In this document: positions 20,731 through 32,629 of the stretch, piece by piece
How positions within the stretch are numbered: position 1 is the first letter of the stretch
Layout of the letters: each line of letters starts with the position of its first letter
DNA from: Lucinisca nassula
Taxonomy: Eukaryota; Mollusca; Bivalvia; Lucinida; Lucinidae
Direction of reading: 5' to 3'
Assembly (NCBI GenBank): GCA_963580285.1
Contig: OY757015.1
Coordinates: forward strand, 129,052,188-129,116,187
DNA length: 64,000 bases
Made by a program: the position numbers and the translations under genes
Notes under the pieces: model-generated
Database searches by the model: none
What the model was told of the DNA's origin: nothing
Seen by the model: the letters and a program-made list of their open reading frames with translations, nothing else

Positions 20731-23077
20731 AGCTCACCGTCACGTAGTGACGAGGTGAGCTTTTGGGATCACTTTTTGTCCGTCGTCCGTCGTGCGTCCG
20801 TCCGTGCGTGCGTCCGTGCGTCCGTGCGTGCGTAAACAATTTCTTTAAACGACATCTCCTCCTAAACCACTGATCGGATTTTGACCAAACTTCACAGGAA
20901 TGATCCTTAGGTGGTCCCCTTTCAAAGTTGTTCAAATGGTTCCGGTCCGTTGCACATCTAGGTCACAGGAGCAAAAAATAGATTTTTTTCACCAAAAACT
21001 TAAAAAATCTTCTTCTCTGAAACCACAAGGCCCAGGTCTTTGATATTTGGTATGAAGCTTCATCTAGTGGACCCCTACCAAGATTGTTCAAATTATAGTG
21101 CTGGGGCCAAAAATGCCCCCGCCCTGGGGCCCTTTGGTTTTACATAGGCTTATATAGGGAAAATCGTTAAAAATCTTCTTCTCTGAAACCACAAGGCCCA
21201 GGTCTTTGATATTTGGTATGAAGCTTCATCTAGTGGACCCCTACCAAGATTGTTCAAATTATAGTGCTGGGGCCAAAAATGCCCCCGCCCTGGGGCCCTT
21301 TGGTTTTATATAGGCTTATATAGGGAAAATTTTTAACAATCTTCTTCTCTGAAACCACAAGGCCCAGGACTTTGATATATGGTATGAAGTTTCATCTAGT
21401 GGACCCCTACCAAGATTGTTCAAATTTTAGTGCTGGGACAAAAAATGCCCCCGCCACGGGGCCCTTTGGTTTTACATTGGCTTATATAGGGAAAATCTTT
21501 AAAAATCTTCTTCTCTGAAACCACAAGGCCCAGGTCTTTGATATTTGGTATGAAGCTTCATCTATGTGACCCCTACCAAGATTGTTCAAATTACAGTGCT
21601 GGGGCCAAAAATGCCCCCGCCCCGGGGCCCTTTGGTTTTACATAGGCTTGTTTAGGGAAAATCTTTAAAAATCTTCTTCTCTGAAACCACAAGGCCCAGG
21701 TATTTGATATTTGGTATGAAGCTTCATCTAGTGGACCCCTACCAAGATTGTTCAAATTATAGTGCTGGGGCCAAAAATGCCCCCGCCCCGGGGCCCTTTG
21801 GTTTTACATAGGCTTATATAGGGAAAATCTTTAAAAATTTTCTTCTCTGAAACCACAAGGCCCAGGACTTTGATATTTTTCGTATGAAGCTTCATCTAGT
21901 GGACCCCTACCAAGATTGTTCAAATTTTAGTGCTGGGACAAAAAATGCCCCCGCCACGGGGCCCTTTGGTTTTACATTGGCTTATATAGGGAAAATCTTT
22001 AAAAATCTTCTTCTCTGAAACCACAAGGCCCAGGTCTTTGATATTTGGTATGAAGCTTCATCTAGTGGACCCCTACCAAGATTGTTCAAATTATAGTGCT
22101 GGGACAAAAAATGCCCCCGCCACGGGGCCCTTTGGTTTTACATAGACTTATATAGGGAAAATCTTTAAAAATTTTCTTCTCTGAGACCACAAGGCCCAGG
22201 ACTTTGATATTTGGTATGAAGCTTCATCTAGTGGACCCCTACCAAGATTGTTCCAATTTTAGTGCTGGAACAAAAAATGCCCCCGCCACGGGGCCCTTTG
22301 GTTTTACATTGGCTTATATAGGGAAAATCTTTAAAAATGTTCTTCTCTGAAACCACACTGCCCAGGTCTTTGATATTTGGTATGAAGCTTCATCTAGTGG
22401 ACCCCTACCAAGATTGTTCAAATTATAGTGCTGGGGCCAAAAATGCCCCCGCCCCGGGGCCCTTTGGTTTTACATAGGCTTATATAGGGAAAATCTTTAA
22501 AAATCTTCTTCTCAGAAACCACAAGGCCCAGGACTTTGATATTTGGTATGAAGCTTCATCTAGTGGACCCCTACCAAGATTGTTCAAATTATAGTGCTGG
22601 GACAAAAAATGCCCCTGCCACGGGGCCCTTTGGTTTTACTTAGGCTTATATAGGGAAAATCTTTAAAAATCTTCTTCTCTGAAACCACAAGGCCCAGGAC
22701 TTTGATATTTGGTATGAAGCTTCATCTAGTGGACCCCTACCAAGATTGTTCAAATTATAGTGCTGGGGAAAAAAATGCCCCTGTCCCGGGGCCCTTTGAT
22801 TTTACGTAGGCTTATATAGGGAAAATCTTTATAAATTTTCTTCTCTGAAACAGCTAGGCCCAGGTCTTTGATATTTGATGTGTAGCTTCATCTAGTGGAC
22901 CTTTGCCAAGATTGTTCAAATTTTAGCCTTTGTTGATGTTTGGTATGAAGCTTCACCTTTAAGACCTCCCTCAACATTATGCACATTAAAGCCCTGGGGC
23001 CAATAATGGCCCTCTCTGGGGCCCACTTGTTACACTATGGATCAGGTGAGCGATCCAGGGCCATCATGGCCCTCTTG
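20731..23077 (+). mobile_element. Complete Helentron-like tandem-repeat element (family H)
   Basis: Begins AGCTCACC after TTTTT, has the palindromic 5' end around GTCACGTAGTGAC, a GTCCGTGCGTGCGTCC tract, the CCTAAACCACTGATCGG module and about eleven ~165-bp monomers. Ends CAGGTGAGC, palindrome AGGGCCATCATGGCCCT and CTCTTG|T. Neighbouring monomers are very similar, suggesting recent expansion or homogenisation. Confidence 0.85.
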
Positions 23078-23090
23078 TGTTTTATATTAG

Positions 23091-25143
23091 GATCACTTTT
23101 TGTCTGTCATCCTTGCGTAAACAATTTCTTCAAACGACATCATCTCCTAAACCACAGATCAGATTTTGACCAAACTACACAGGAATGATCCTTAGGTGGT
23201 CCCCTTTCAACGTTGTTCAAATGGTTGCGGTCCGTTGCACATATAGGTCAGAGGAGCCAAAAATAGATTTTTTCACGGAAAACTTAAAAAATCTTCTTCT
23301 CTGAAACCACAAGGCCCAGGTCTTTGATATTTGATATGAAGCTTCATCTAGTGGACCCCTACCAAAATTGTTCAAATTATATTGCTGGGGCCAAAAATGC
23401 CCCCGCCCCGGGGCCCTTTGGTTTTACAAGGGCTTATATAGGAAAATCTTCTTCTCTGAAACCACAGGGCCCAGGTCTTTGATTTTTTGTATGAAGCTTT
23501 ATCTAGTGGACCCCTACCAAGATTGTTCAAATTATAGTGCTGGGGCCAATTATGCTCCCGCCCCGGTGCCCTTTGGTTTTTCATGGGTTTATATAAGGAA
23601 AATCTGTTAAAATCTTTTTCTCTGAAATCGCAAGGCCCAGGTCTTTGATATTTGGTATGAAGCTTTATCTAACGGACCCCTACCAAGATTGTTCAAATTA
23701 TAGTGCTGGGGCCAAAAATGCCCCCGCCCCGGGGCCCTTTGGTTTTACATAGGCTTATATAGGGAAAATCTTTAAAAATCTTCTTCTCTGACACTGCAAG
23801 GCCCAGGTCATTGATATATGGTACGAAGCTTCATCTTGTGGACCTCTACCAAGATTGTTCAAATTATAGTGCTGGGGCCAAAAATGCCCCCGCCCCGGGG
23901 CCCTTTTGTTTTACATAGGCTTATGTAGGGAATATCTTTAAAAATCTTCTTCTCTGACACTGCAAGGCCCAGGTCTTTGATATATGGTATGAAGCTTCAT
24001 CTTGTGGACCTCTACCAAGATTGTTTAAATTATACCCCTGGGGCCATAAATGCCCCCGCCCCGAGCCCTATGGTTTTACATAGACTTATACAGGGAAAAT
24101 CTTGAAAAATCTTCTTCTCTGAAACCACAAGGCCTAGGTCTTTGATATTTGGTATGAAGCTTCAGCTAGTGGACCTCTACCAAGATTGTTCAAATTATAG
24201 CCCTGAGGCCAAAAATGCCCCCGCCTTTGGTTTTACATGGGCTTATATAGGAAAATCTTCTTCTCTGAAACTGCAAGGCCCAGATCTTTGATATTTGGTA
24301 TGAAGCTTCATCTAGTGGACCCCTACCGAGATTGTTCAAATTATAGTGCTGGGGCCAAAAATGCCCCCGCCCCGGGGCCCTTTGGTTTTACATAGGCTTA
24401 TGTAGGGAAAATCTTTAAAAATCTTCTTCTCTGACACTGCAAGGCCCAGGTCTTTGATATATGGTATGAAGCTTCATCTTGCAGACCTCTACCAAGATTG
24501 TTTAAATTATAGCCCTGGGGCCATAAATGCCCCCTCTGGGGCCCTTTGGTTTTACATAGACTTATACAGGGAAAATCTTGAAAAATCTTCTTCTCTGAAA
24601 CCACAAGGCCTAGGTCTTTGATATTTGGTATGAAGCTTCAGCTAGTGGACCTCTACCAAGATAGTTCAAATTATAGCCCTGAGGCCAAAAATGCCCCCGC
24701 CTCGGGGCCCTTGGTTTTTACATAGTCTTATATAGGGAAAACCTTGACAAATCTTCTTCTCTGAAACCAAAAGGCCTAGGTCTTTGATATTTGGTATGAA
24801 GCTTCAGCTAGTGGACCTCTACCAAGATTGTTCAAATTATAGCCCTGAGGCCAAAAAGGCCCCCGCCTCGGGGGGCCCTTTGGTTTTACATAGACTTATA
24901 TAGGGAAATCTTTAAAAAATTTCTTCTCTGAAACTGCAAGGCCCATGTCTTAGATATTTGGTATGGAGCTTCATCTAGTGGACATTAATAGCCTTTGTTG
25001 ATATTTGGTATGAAGCTTCACCTTTTTAGACCTCCCTCAACATTATGCACATTATAACCTTGGGGTCAATAATGGCCCTCCCCGGGGCCCACTTGTTACT
25101 CTATGGATCAGGTGAGCGATCCAGGGCCATCATGGCCCTCTTG
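23091..25143 (+). mobile_element. Second family H element, 5'-truncated
   Basis: Begins within the element at GATCACTTTTTGTCTGTC, lacking the 5' terminal repeat. It continues through the conserved module and about ten monomers to the same CAGGTGAGC, AGGGCCATCATGGCCCT, CTCTTG|T terminus. It lies 13 bp from the preceding complete copy. Confidence 0.8.
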
Positions 25144-25322
25144 TTATATCTCTAGAGTAGATATTCAGCGTGTCGTTTGTTTTGTGCAATCAGTGAACAT
25201 GGGAGCACATCTGAGTGGTGTTTAGATGGGATTACTCCAAATTAGGAGTGCTAATGAGGAAAGTTAAGGGATAATGTTATATTGAGTTGAACAGGGACCA
25301 TGGGATCACATTGCCTGCCTGA

Positions 25323-25681
25323 CAGCGATATTTGCCCCTGCCGTTAATAACAGACAATGGCAAATATTGCTGTCAGGTGGGGATTGTGATCGCATTCCTC
25401 ACTGACAGCGATATTTGCTCTTGCTGTTGACCCTTTTTGTACCAAATGGAATCTTCGACCTTATTTATAGCTGGAGTCCATTTCAAAATTTAGGGGTGTC
25501 AGGTTGTGTTTTCATCAAAATTAATTTGGAAAATGACTGAACTTTTAGCAAACAGTGGAGGCCCTGATCAGAAGCCGCGTTCTGCGGTGTCTGATCTGGG
25601 CCTGCACTGTTTGCCAAGTACCCCTTTAGGGGTTCGGTACTAAATGGGTTAATAAAGACAAGGGCAAATAATTCTGTCAGG
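25323..25681. repeat. Two tandem copies of a small inverted repeat, one interrupted by a MITE
   Basis: Copy 1 (25320-25376) reads TGACAGCGATATTTGC...TTAATAA...GCAAATATTGCTGTCA. Copy 2 starts at 25402 with the same left arm, is split by the family P MITE, and resumes at 25649 with TTAATAAAGACAAGGGCAAA and CTGTCAGG. The intact neighbour serves as the empty site. Confidence 0.8.
25431..25648 (+). mobile_element. Family P MITE with demonstrable TTAA target
   Basis: CCCTTTTTGTACCAAATGG at the left, TACTAAATGGG at the right, flanked by TTGA (mutated TTAA, 25427-25430) and TTAA (25649-25652). The undisturbed neighbour has a single TTAA at 25344-25347. The TTAA duplication resembles piggyBac-type targets. 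Confidence 0.85.
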
Positions 25682-25693
25682 TGGGGAATGTGA

Positions 25694-25925
25694 TTTGCTT
25701 CCAATTTTGTGGGACTTTTACCCGACATTGAGATGAAATGACATCTCAAGCCCTGTCCCCCAATGAAACCAATAGGGTTTATAAGTATGGACGGTCCAAC
25801 TCGCCCCGCTTTACCTGGGCTGGCTTAGATCCTCTAAGTGATTTACCAGTACTCGTGTACAATCGGATTTCAGCTCTGCGTGGAAGCATCATGCAGCCTA
25901 TCTATTTCTTCAAGCCCCGATGGGT
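25694..25925 (-). mobile_element. SINE K, lacking the tail
   Basis: Complement of SINE K from GCTTCCAATTTTGTGGGAC to TCAAGCCCCGATGGG; the A-rich tail end is missing. Confidence 0.7.
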
Positions 25926-26808
25926 TAGAATGTGAGTTTAGTAATGGAAAGTAATGAACTAAAGGAGATGGTTAGTATAAGCAACCTTGCTTGTTTTCAA
26001 ATCCTGTTGATCTTCCTAATATGTACATTCTTGTTATATATCTGTAATTGAAAAGAAGTAAATAAAATATTGTTTAAACTAACTAAAGTCAGGAAAAGTG
26101 TGGTGCTGCTGACTGACTGGCACAGCATGACCTTAATAGTATTGACTGCACTGTAAAACTCCAAAATAAACTATAAAGAAATGAATTTGAAGAAATACTC
26201 TAGAGTGCACAGTCGATGGCACACCATCAGGAATCCCCACGCTTCTGGCGTCACCAAATATAATGCTGCTCTCACATGCCCTCATCGTGTAAGGAAGCCA
26301 TGTACTAAAAATTTGGTTGCATTTCGGCCAGTGGTTAAGAAGGAGATAGTGTGACAGATGGAAGGACAGACGGATGGAGCGGTTCAAAATATCCCCAAAA
26401 GCTAAAGTGTGGGGATAAAAACAGTCTAGATCATAATAAGCAAAACTGCCAACAGTGTTAGTTTATGACTTGTATTATTAAAGTTTTGATGATTAAATAC
26501 TATCATTAAAATTTTGATGACATATACACTTATATTTCTGCTGAAAAATATGAGTAGCTTGCAAGTTCTAAAGCTACTTATTTGTTTTCTGCTTTGATGT
26601 TTTCCATCATTGTTGCAAACAGTGTGGATTCAGATCAGACTAGGAGCAGTCTGATCTGGGTCCACACTATTTGTCTGTATGCAAAATATGTACAAAAAGT
26701 TTGCAAGAAGATTCATCAGATGACATCTGAAAAAAAAAGAAAGAAGAATATCATATGCTATAATTTTACTTTATGCTTTAAATGTTTATTTTGGTTGTGT
26801 TTGTCTAG
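25926..26808. other. Intron with repeat fragments
   Basis: About 26090-26175 resembles the S1 SINE tail (TTAATAGTATTGACTGC). 26455-26580 is a family O MITE fragment. 26611-26672 is the TTGCAAACAGTGTGGATTCA palindrome. No gene. Confidence 0.5.
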
Positions 26809-26957
26809 GTTCCTATTCTCTGAGAGTACAAGACTCTCCAGTGTTGGAGGAGAGAAAGCTCTAGCCCACATGGTAGCCGGTCTTAGTGAGTCTGTGGAGG
26901 AGGAGTTTGGTTTCCTAGCAACTAGATTGTTTGGATTGTTTAAACCGTCTTCAGAAA
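26809..26957 (+). CDS. kidins220: KIDINS220 exon: conserved KAP core segment
   Basis: A 149-bp exon, phase 2 in and phase 1 out, acceptor tttgtctag (ends 26808), donor GTAAGT (26958). It encodes [19 protein letters not shown], then a helical stretch and [14 protein letters not shown]. The RLSSVGGE and FGFLATRLF motifs are strongly conserved in KIDINS220 proteins, and this is one of the clearest matches in the window. The terminal codon A|AA is completed by the next exon to Lys. A near-perfect ~60-bp palindrome of a MITE family lies about 140 bp upstream (26611-26672). Confidence 0.93.
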
Positions 26958-27720
26958 GTAAGTTTTTACCATATTCTAAAAGCTTTCAGGCTTATCCTTA
27001 AATAAGCTATGAAAATAAAGAACTATTTAGAGAAGTTGGATAACTTTAACTCTGAAATTGTTCAAAGCATCTTTAAGTTAAACTCATTACTGGCCCATAT
27101 ACTACATGTATGTGGTATAGAAAATACAATAATACAAAAATATTTTTGCAAAACCTCAAATTATTGCAGGAAAATATCTGCATAGTTGCCATATTAAAGG
27201 CCCAAATGTTCAGGCTGTTCCATATCATTTGAATCTTGAAAGGGATCCTTTGGAAATATACAAACCAAATTTGAAAACTACTGAGTTTGATAGCATCTTT
27301 TCTTGACGGATGTCAGCTGCTTCAAAATCTTGTCACTTTAACAAGTCCCTGAATCAAATACCAATGTAAACACTACTTCATATTGGGAAAATTGGGGTTT
27401 AACAAGGATTTATTGATTGACTATCCTGTATTGATCGGATTAGTCTGAGTCCTCGGTCAGCTGTATTGGCCTTTGCCTTCGACCTCGGGGGCCAATACAG
27501 CAGACCTCGGTCCTGTACTTGGGCCAATACGAAATTACTTGATTAATTACTTCATAATACAACTTTTGTCCAGCTCAGAAGCATAGATTGTGAATACTTG
27601 TTCAAGAGCATCCATAACCTATGTTTCGACTATGAATAAGGCACATATCAAAAATTTTCATCAGAAAGAATGCCTAATATTCAAGTTTGTCATCATAGTT
27701 AACATGTATTTTCCAAAGCC
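26958..27720. other. Intron, one palindrome
   Basis: A CCTCGG-rich inverted repeat lies near 27449-27530 (GTCCTCGGTCAGCTGTATTG with GGGCCAATACAGCAGACC). Nothing else recognised. Confidence 0.4.
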
Positions 27721-27964
27721 TCAAGGGGAATGGATACCCCTTAAGGGGAGGCAACTCTTGCAACAGTATTTTTGTCCCCCATATCAATAGGGTTCGACTC
27801 TTAAAAGAAAGAATTTGCTTCCTTAGGAGCAAATTCTTTCCTTGAAGAGTAAACTCCTTTTTCAGCAAGACTGAGCCTATAGAAAAGTGAGCAGGAAGCC
27901 CCAAAAGTTGTCTCCCTTTGAAAAATGGTGCACAAATCTGTCAAATGTTCCCATTCCCCATAAG
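27721..27964. mobile_element. AAGGGGAATGG-type palindromic MITE (family U), copy 1
   Basis: Outer ends AAGGGGAATGGATACCCC and TTCCCATTCCCCATAAG. The centre is a palindrome AAAGAATTTGC...GCAAATTCTTT. Confidence 0.7.
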
Positions 27965-28210
27965 TCGGATGAAGCTTGAATGGTAATAAATTACATTCAG
28001 TAAAACTTCAATGGCTGCAACACTGATGGCTTGTTAACCTTGTTTGTTTCAATCTTGTCCTTGATTACCTACAGAATTCTTCACGTAGCTCCAGGTAGAT
28101 AATATTTGGGGATTTTCATGACGATAACACACCCATGCGATATAGTGCAATTTTTACATCTCCAAAATGGCTACTTTTCTGACGAAAATCTGTGATATTT
28201 TTCTCATTTA

Positions 28211-28291
28211 TACTGTAAACATAGGTTGTGGGTTCTCATTAGAACCGCCTCATTGAGGCGGTTCTAACGAGTACCCACAACCTATGTCTTG
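28211..28291. repeat. GGCGGTTCTAA palindrome (family T)
   Basis: Near-perfect inverted repeat ACATAGGTTGTGGGTTCTC, ATTAGAACCGCCTCATTGAG and its complement. The family recurs at about 42541, 45040, 46238, 47876, 54475, 55975, 59546 and 60008 inside different MITE contexts. Confidence 0.75.
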
Positions 28292-28702
28292 GAGCAGAAA
28301 TAAGAAGAATATTGTTTACCCCCCTAAACCCCAATTTTCTCTTTATAAAGTGGGATGTAAGGGGGTGTTCATTTCACGGACTTGTTCACCTGATGTTCTT
28401 ATTTTACGAAATCTTAAAAAGGTACATTTTGTGCTCACATTGGAATCATTTCAGTTAATTGATTCTAATGAGTACATACATTTTTCCTGTATTTTATTGA
28501 ACATATAAAGATACACTTGCATCAATCTGACATGGCTCTATGTATAACCGTCACTGGATTGAACTACCCCTGTCTCAAACAAATTTTCATGGTCCTAAAG
28601 ATGTTAAAGCTATTGAAGTTATATTGGTACAAAGTTTTAGTCAAAGCCTTCTGCCAACCCCTGTCTGTGATCTTGTATTACTGGTTTTAAAGGCAGAGTA
28701 CA

Positions 28703-28926
28703 GACAGGCCTCCCTGGCCTAGTGGATAAGAGCGCTGACACTTAATCATTAGATCTCTTAATGCTGTGGGTTCGAGCCTGGCTCGAGTCATATGTGAGGT
28801 GCCAAGTTCTGCAATTGATGGTTTGGTGGGTTTTCTCCAGGTGCTCTGGGTTTTGCCCACCTCTGCTTAACAATCATCTCGACATGAATGAAATAATCTT
28901 GAAAGGGGTGTAAAACATAAGTATAA
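28703..28926 (+). mobile_element. tRNA-headed SINE (type S3) with 14-bp target-site duplication
   Basis: tRNA-like head with A box TGGCCTAGTGGATAAGAGC and B box GGGTTCGAGCC, body with AATAATCTTGAAAGGGGTGT, and a short tail. Flanked by an exact direct repeat AAAGGCAGAGTACA at 28689-28702 and 28927-28940. Confidence 0.9.
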
Positions 28927-29216
28927 AAAGGCAGAGTACATGCGGGTGAGTAACCTCTCCATTAACAGGTCATTGAGTTTTAAATTAAATAAGGTTTTCT
29001 TTCATACTCAGCTCAGCAAAGAATGACATATTTGTCCTGCACATAAACATTAATATGCCAACAGTTGTTGGAATTTTAATATTTATGACCAAGTCTAATC
29101 CCATGCTCATATTCATTGAGCATGAAAAAAGGTGTTATAATTATGTCTCCCCTGAAAATTTTTTTTTCGGAGAGACGTATTGTTTTTCCCCCGGGCGTCT
29201 GTCTGTCCGGGCAGAC

Positions 29217-29404
29217 TAGAGGTAGCTAGTGGGGTTAGGATTCGGCCCAATTCAGCTTAATGAGGTTTATTCCATAAGGCACAGTAACTTTTCAGTTAGT
29301 GGGGTAAAAAATTTCGTATGTGGGGTTAAAACTCTGTACAGTGGTGCGTTATGGGGTTAAAGTTGCCATAGACTTTACATTAGTAACCCCACAAGGTACC
29401 TCTA
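29217..29404. mobile_element. MITE nested in the family C 5' region
   Basis: Imperfect 21-bp inverted repeats starting TAGAGGTAGC and ending GGTACCTCTA (18 of 21 positions match) enclose sequence rich in GTGGGGTTA. It interrupts the GTCCGTCTGTCC tract, which is continuous in the copy at 16191. Confidence 0.75.
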
Positions 29405-29592
29405 ACTAAAACATCCATCTGTCCGTCTGTCACACATTCGTGTCCGCTCTATAAGTTGAAAAGCGTTAGAGCTATCTTCACGAAACTTGTATAAATATTA
29501 ATCAGCATTAGACGACGTGCAGTGCGCAAGACTATAACTCTCGCATTTATACGTTTTGAATTATCTCCCTTGGAAGTTTGTTGGTATGTATA

Positions 29593-31159
29593 CTACTCAA
29601 AGTTTGATAGGGATCACTTTTTTAATGCAAAATAATTTTTGGATGAATTAATCACTTGAATCCAAATTCGATACATAATGATAGAAAACGTATCCTTCAC
29701 AAAACCTTGTGATTAATTTTGTCAACTGGTGCTGCATTCAAGCGTGACAACAGCAACCGTCTTGGCACCCCCAAAATTTGCCGTAACACGAAGGAATTTG
29801 GACAACTGATTTTTCACAAATTTCCAAATTTGTTTAGACAAACGTGCCTAATAACGTGTATGGTGTCCACGGGCACCAATTACAGTACGGCATCGCTTGC
29901 GCATGCTCGTAATCCGAGTCTGTATCCGATTTTGTGGAATCAGCTTTCATTCAGCAACCAATGCATCTTTGATCTCCTGTAAAGTCCTCGGATGCACAGG
30001 TCGGGCTGAAACAGCACGCTGTAGCATGTCCCGCGCAAGCTCAATCGGATTTAAGTCTGATGACCGAGCAGGCCAGTCCATACGAACGATTGTCTCACGT
30101 TCCAGATAGGAATCAGTGACATTGGCATTGTTGGGACGGGCATTATCGTCCATCAGAATAAAGTCCGGGCCGATAGCATCTGCATACGGTCTCACAAACT
30201 CATCAAGAATATCATTACAGTTCTTCACTGCCATTAACGTTCCGTTTTCAACGACGTACAAGTCAGTTTTACCGTTCACGCTTATCCAGCCCAAACCATG
30301 ACTGACCCCTTTCCATAGCGATCATGCTCTGCCACATTCAAGTCATCGAATCGCTCTTAAGACATTCGCCGCACTAATTGATGTTTATAAGTGAAGTCTA
30401 GACAGAATCTGGACGCCTCAGTAAACAGTACTGGCGTCAAATCACGAACCGTCCACCTGACGTGAGTTCGGGCAAAGTCCAACCGGTTTAGCATGTGCTG
30501 TCTCATCAACGGAACACGTACAACAGGCCTCATAGCATTAAGTCCAAACCCGTTTCTGACAGTTTGTGAAGAAATTCGTACTCCAGTTCCGTTCCTAAGC
30601 TCGTTATGCAAACGTGTAGCGTTCAGGAACCGTTGACGTCGAGACTGAATCAACAAGAAACAGTCCTGACGTTGAGTTGTAGCCCTTTCTCAACCCCGCC
30701 GTGTCTGTGTGAAGGATTTCCGTGGGTAAGATGCTGACTCCACATTCGGGAAACCATGCTCTGAGACACATTTAGAATTCCAGCAACACGACGTTGAGAG
30801 ACGCCAGATTCCAACATTCCGACGCCACAATTAATTTCTTCGGGGCTCAGACGGTTTTTTTTAATTGTCCCCTAGGCATTTTAGTGTTTCACAAATCAAA
30901 TGAAGTCCTTTTACGCTTGATAAAGGAACACTGACCAGTTTGATTGGTCTGTTGGAAAGCAGTGCTACGCAAGATTTTGGGGGTGCATGAATTCATCTGC
31001 GAAGTGTGAGAAGTGTGCACTTTTATGAGTACTGAACTGCACACGAGTTTCTGCTTAAGATATTTATCAAAATACCCAGTACAAATTCTGTCAAGAAATT
31101 TTAAATTTTCAGTGCAAAATTTTGTATATAAAAAGTGATCCCTATCAAACTTTGAGTAG
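29593..31159 (-). mobile_element. Tc1-like transposon, TA-flanked
   Basis: 1,567 bp with terminal inverted repeats CTACTCAAAGTTTGATAGGG and its complement ending CTTTGAGTAG, flanked by TA. The undisturbed family C sequence at 16424 shows the site was GGTATGTATATATAT. It encodes the decayed transposase below. Confidence 0.9.
29947..30656 (-). pseudogene. Decayed Tc1-like DDE transposase
   Basis: Minus-strand reading. The HTH end and first catalytic region are in one piece (RLHNELRNGTGVRISSQTV, FARTHVRWTVRD, then VLFTEASRFCL where active relatives have FTDESRF, so the first Asp appears changed to Glu). A stop codon follows RRMS near 30358. The frame resumes as ERFDDLNVAEHDRYGKG (stop region), GWISVNGKTDLYVVENGTL, FILMDDNARPNNANV and WPARSSDLNPIE. 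The second Asp (MDDNARP) and the region of the third acidic residue (DLNPIE) are kept. With a nonsense codon and a changed catalytic position this copy is not functional. Further N-terminal coding up to about 30850 is only faintly readable. Confidence 0.85.
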
Positions 31160-32629
31160 TATATATATGCATGCAAAAATCATGTCCGGTCAATAACTTT
31201 CTTATTTTCAGATGAATTTTAAAATTACTTGGTAGAAATATTAACAACCATAAGACAATGTGTGGTGCGCATGAGGCAGGTCGGTACCTCAAATGTCAAG
31301 GTCATACTTAGAGGTCAAAGGTCAAAAAAGGGTCCTTTTTTTCGTATTTGGTCAATAACTTTCTTATTTTGAGATGGATTTTTAAAATAACTTGGCATAA
31401 TTATTAACAACCATGAGACGGTGTGTGGTGCGCATTAGGCAGGTCGGTACCTCAAAGGTCAAGGTCATACTTAGAGGTCAAAGGTAAAAAAAGGGGCCTT
31501 TTTTTTTGGATTTGTCAATAACTTGCTTATATTTAGATAGAATCTGAAGTTACTTGGCAAACATGTTAACTATCATGAGACGATGTGTTGCATGCATGAT
31601 TCAGTTTGGTACCGAAAATGTAGATACATAGAGGTCAAAGGTTAAAAAGGGGGCCTTTTTTCGTGTTTGGTCAATAACTTTCTTATTTTTAGATGGCTTT
31701 TGAAATTGCTTGGCAGAAATGTTAACCACCATGAGATGATGTGTTGCACACATGACCCGGTTTGGTACCTGAAAGGTCAAGGTCATACATAGAGGTTAAA
31801 GGTAAAATAAGGGGCCTTTTTTGTGTTCTGTCAATGACTTTCATATTTTTAGACGGGTTTTGAAATTACTTGGCAGAAATGTTAACCACCATGAGACGAT
31901 GTGTTGTGTGCATGACCCAAGTTGGTACCTCAAATGTCAAGGTCATACTAAGAGGTCAAAGAACAAAAAGGGACATTTTTTTTTAGTGTTCAGTCAATAA
32001 CTTTCTTCTTCCTGGATAGATTATGAAGTTACTTGGCAGAAATGTTTACCATCATCAGACGATGTGGTGCACGCTAGACCCAGGTTGGTACCTCTAAGAT
32101 CAAGGTCATACTTAGAGGTCAAAAAAGATTGTTTTTTTTTGTGTCCAGTCATTAACTTTTTTATTTCTGGATGGACTTTATAAAGTAACCATGCAGAAAT
32201 GTTCACCGTCATTAGACCATGAGTCATGTGCAAGACCAAGGTCCATACCTCCAATGTCAAGTTCATACCTAGAGGTCAAAGGTAAAAAAGGGACAGTCAA
32301 TAACCTCCTTATTCTTTAATTGATTATGAAATTACTTGGCAGAAATGTTAACCATCATGAGAGGATGTGTTGTACCTCAAAGGTCAAGGCCATACTTAGA
32401 GGTCAAAGGTAAAAAAGTGCTTCTTGTGTACGGCCAATAATTTTTTTATTTTTCTATGAACATTTTTAAAGTTACTATGCAGAAATGTTCATCTTCATTA
32501 GATGATGTGTTGCACACAAGACCCAGCTCAATACCTCCAATGTCGAGGTTATACTTAGCAGTCAAAAATGGGGGAGATATCTGTGTTTTTGTAGAAAAAC
32601 AAATTCTAGTCTTGGGACCAGATATCATT

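Larger units (their letters stand above)
29143..32609 (+). mobile_element. Helentron-like family C element with two insertions
   Basis: Starts ATGTCTCCCC (29143) after TT and ends with internal GGGGGAGATAT, hairpin TGTTTTT-GTAG-AAAAACA (32584-32601) and ATTCTAG|T. In between are the GTCTGTCCG tract, the ACTTCACGAAAC-type module and ~162-bp monomers. It is split by a MITE (29217-29404) and a Tc1-like transposon (29593-31159). Confidence 0.85.

Noticed and set aside
21000..23000. CRISPR-like array of repeats and spacers
   Set aside because: Repeats are contiguous ~165-bp monomers without unique spacers, in an animal genome.
29593..31159. Host-domesticated transposase gene
   Set aside because: Nonsense codon, altered catalytic position and intact terminal repeats indicate a decaying transposon.
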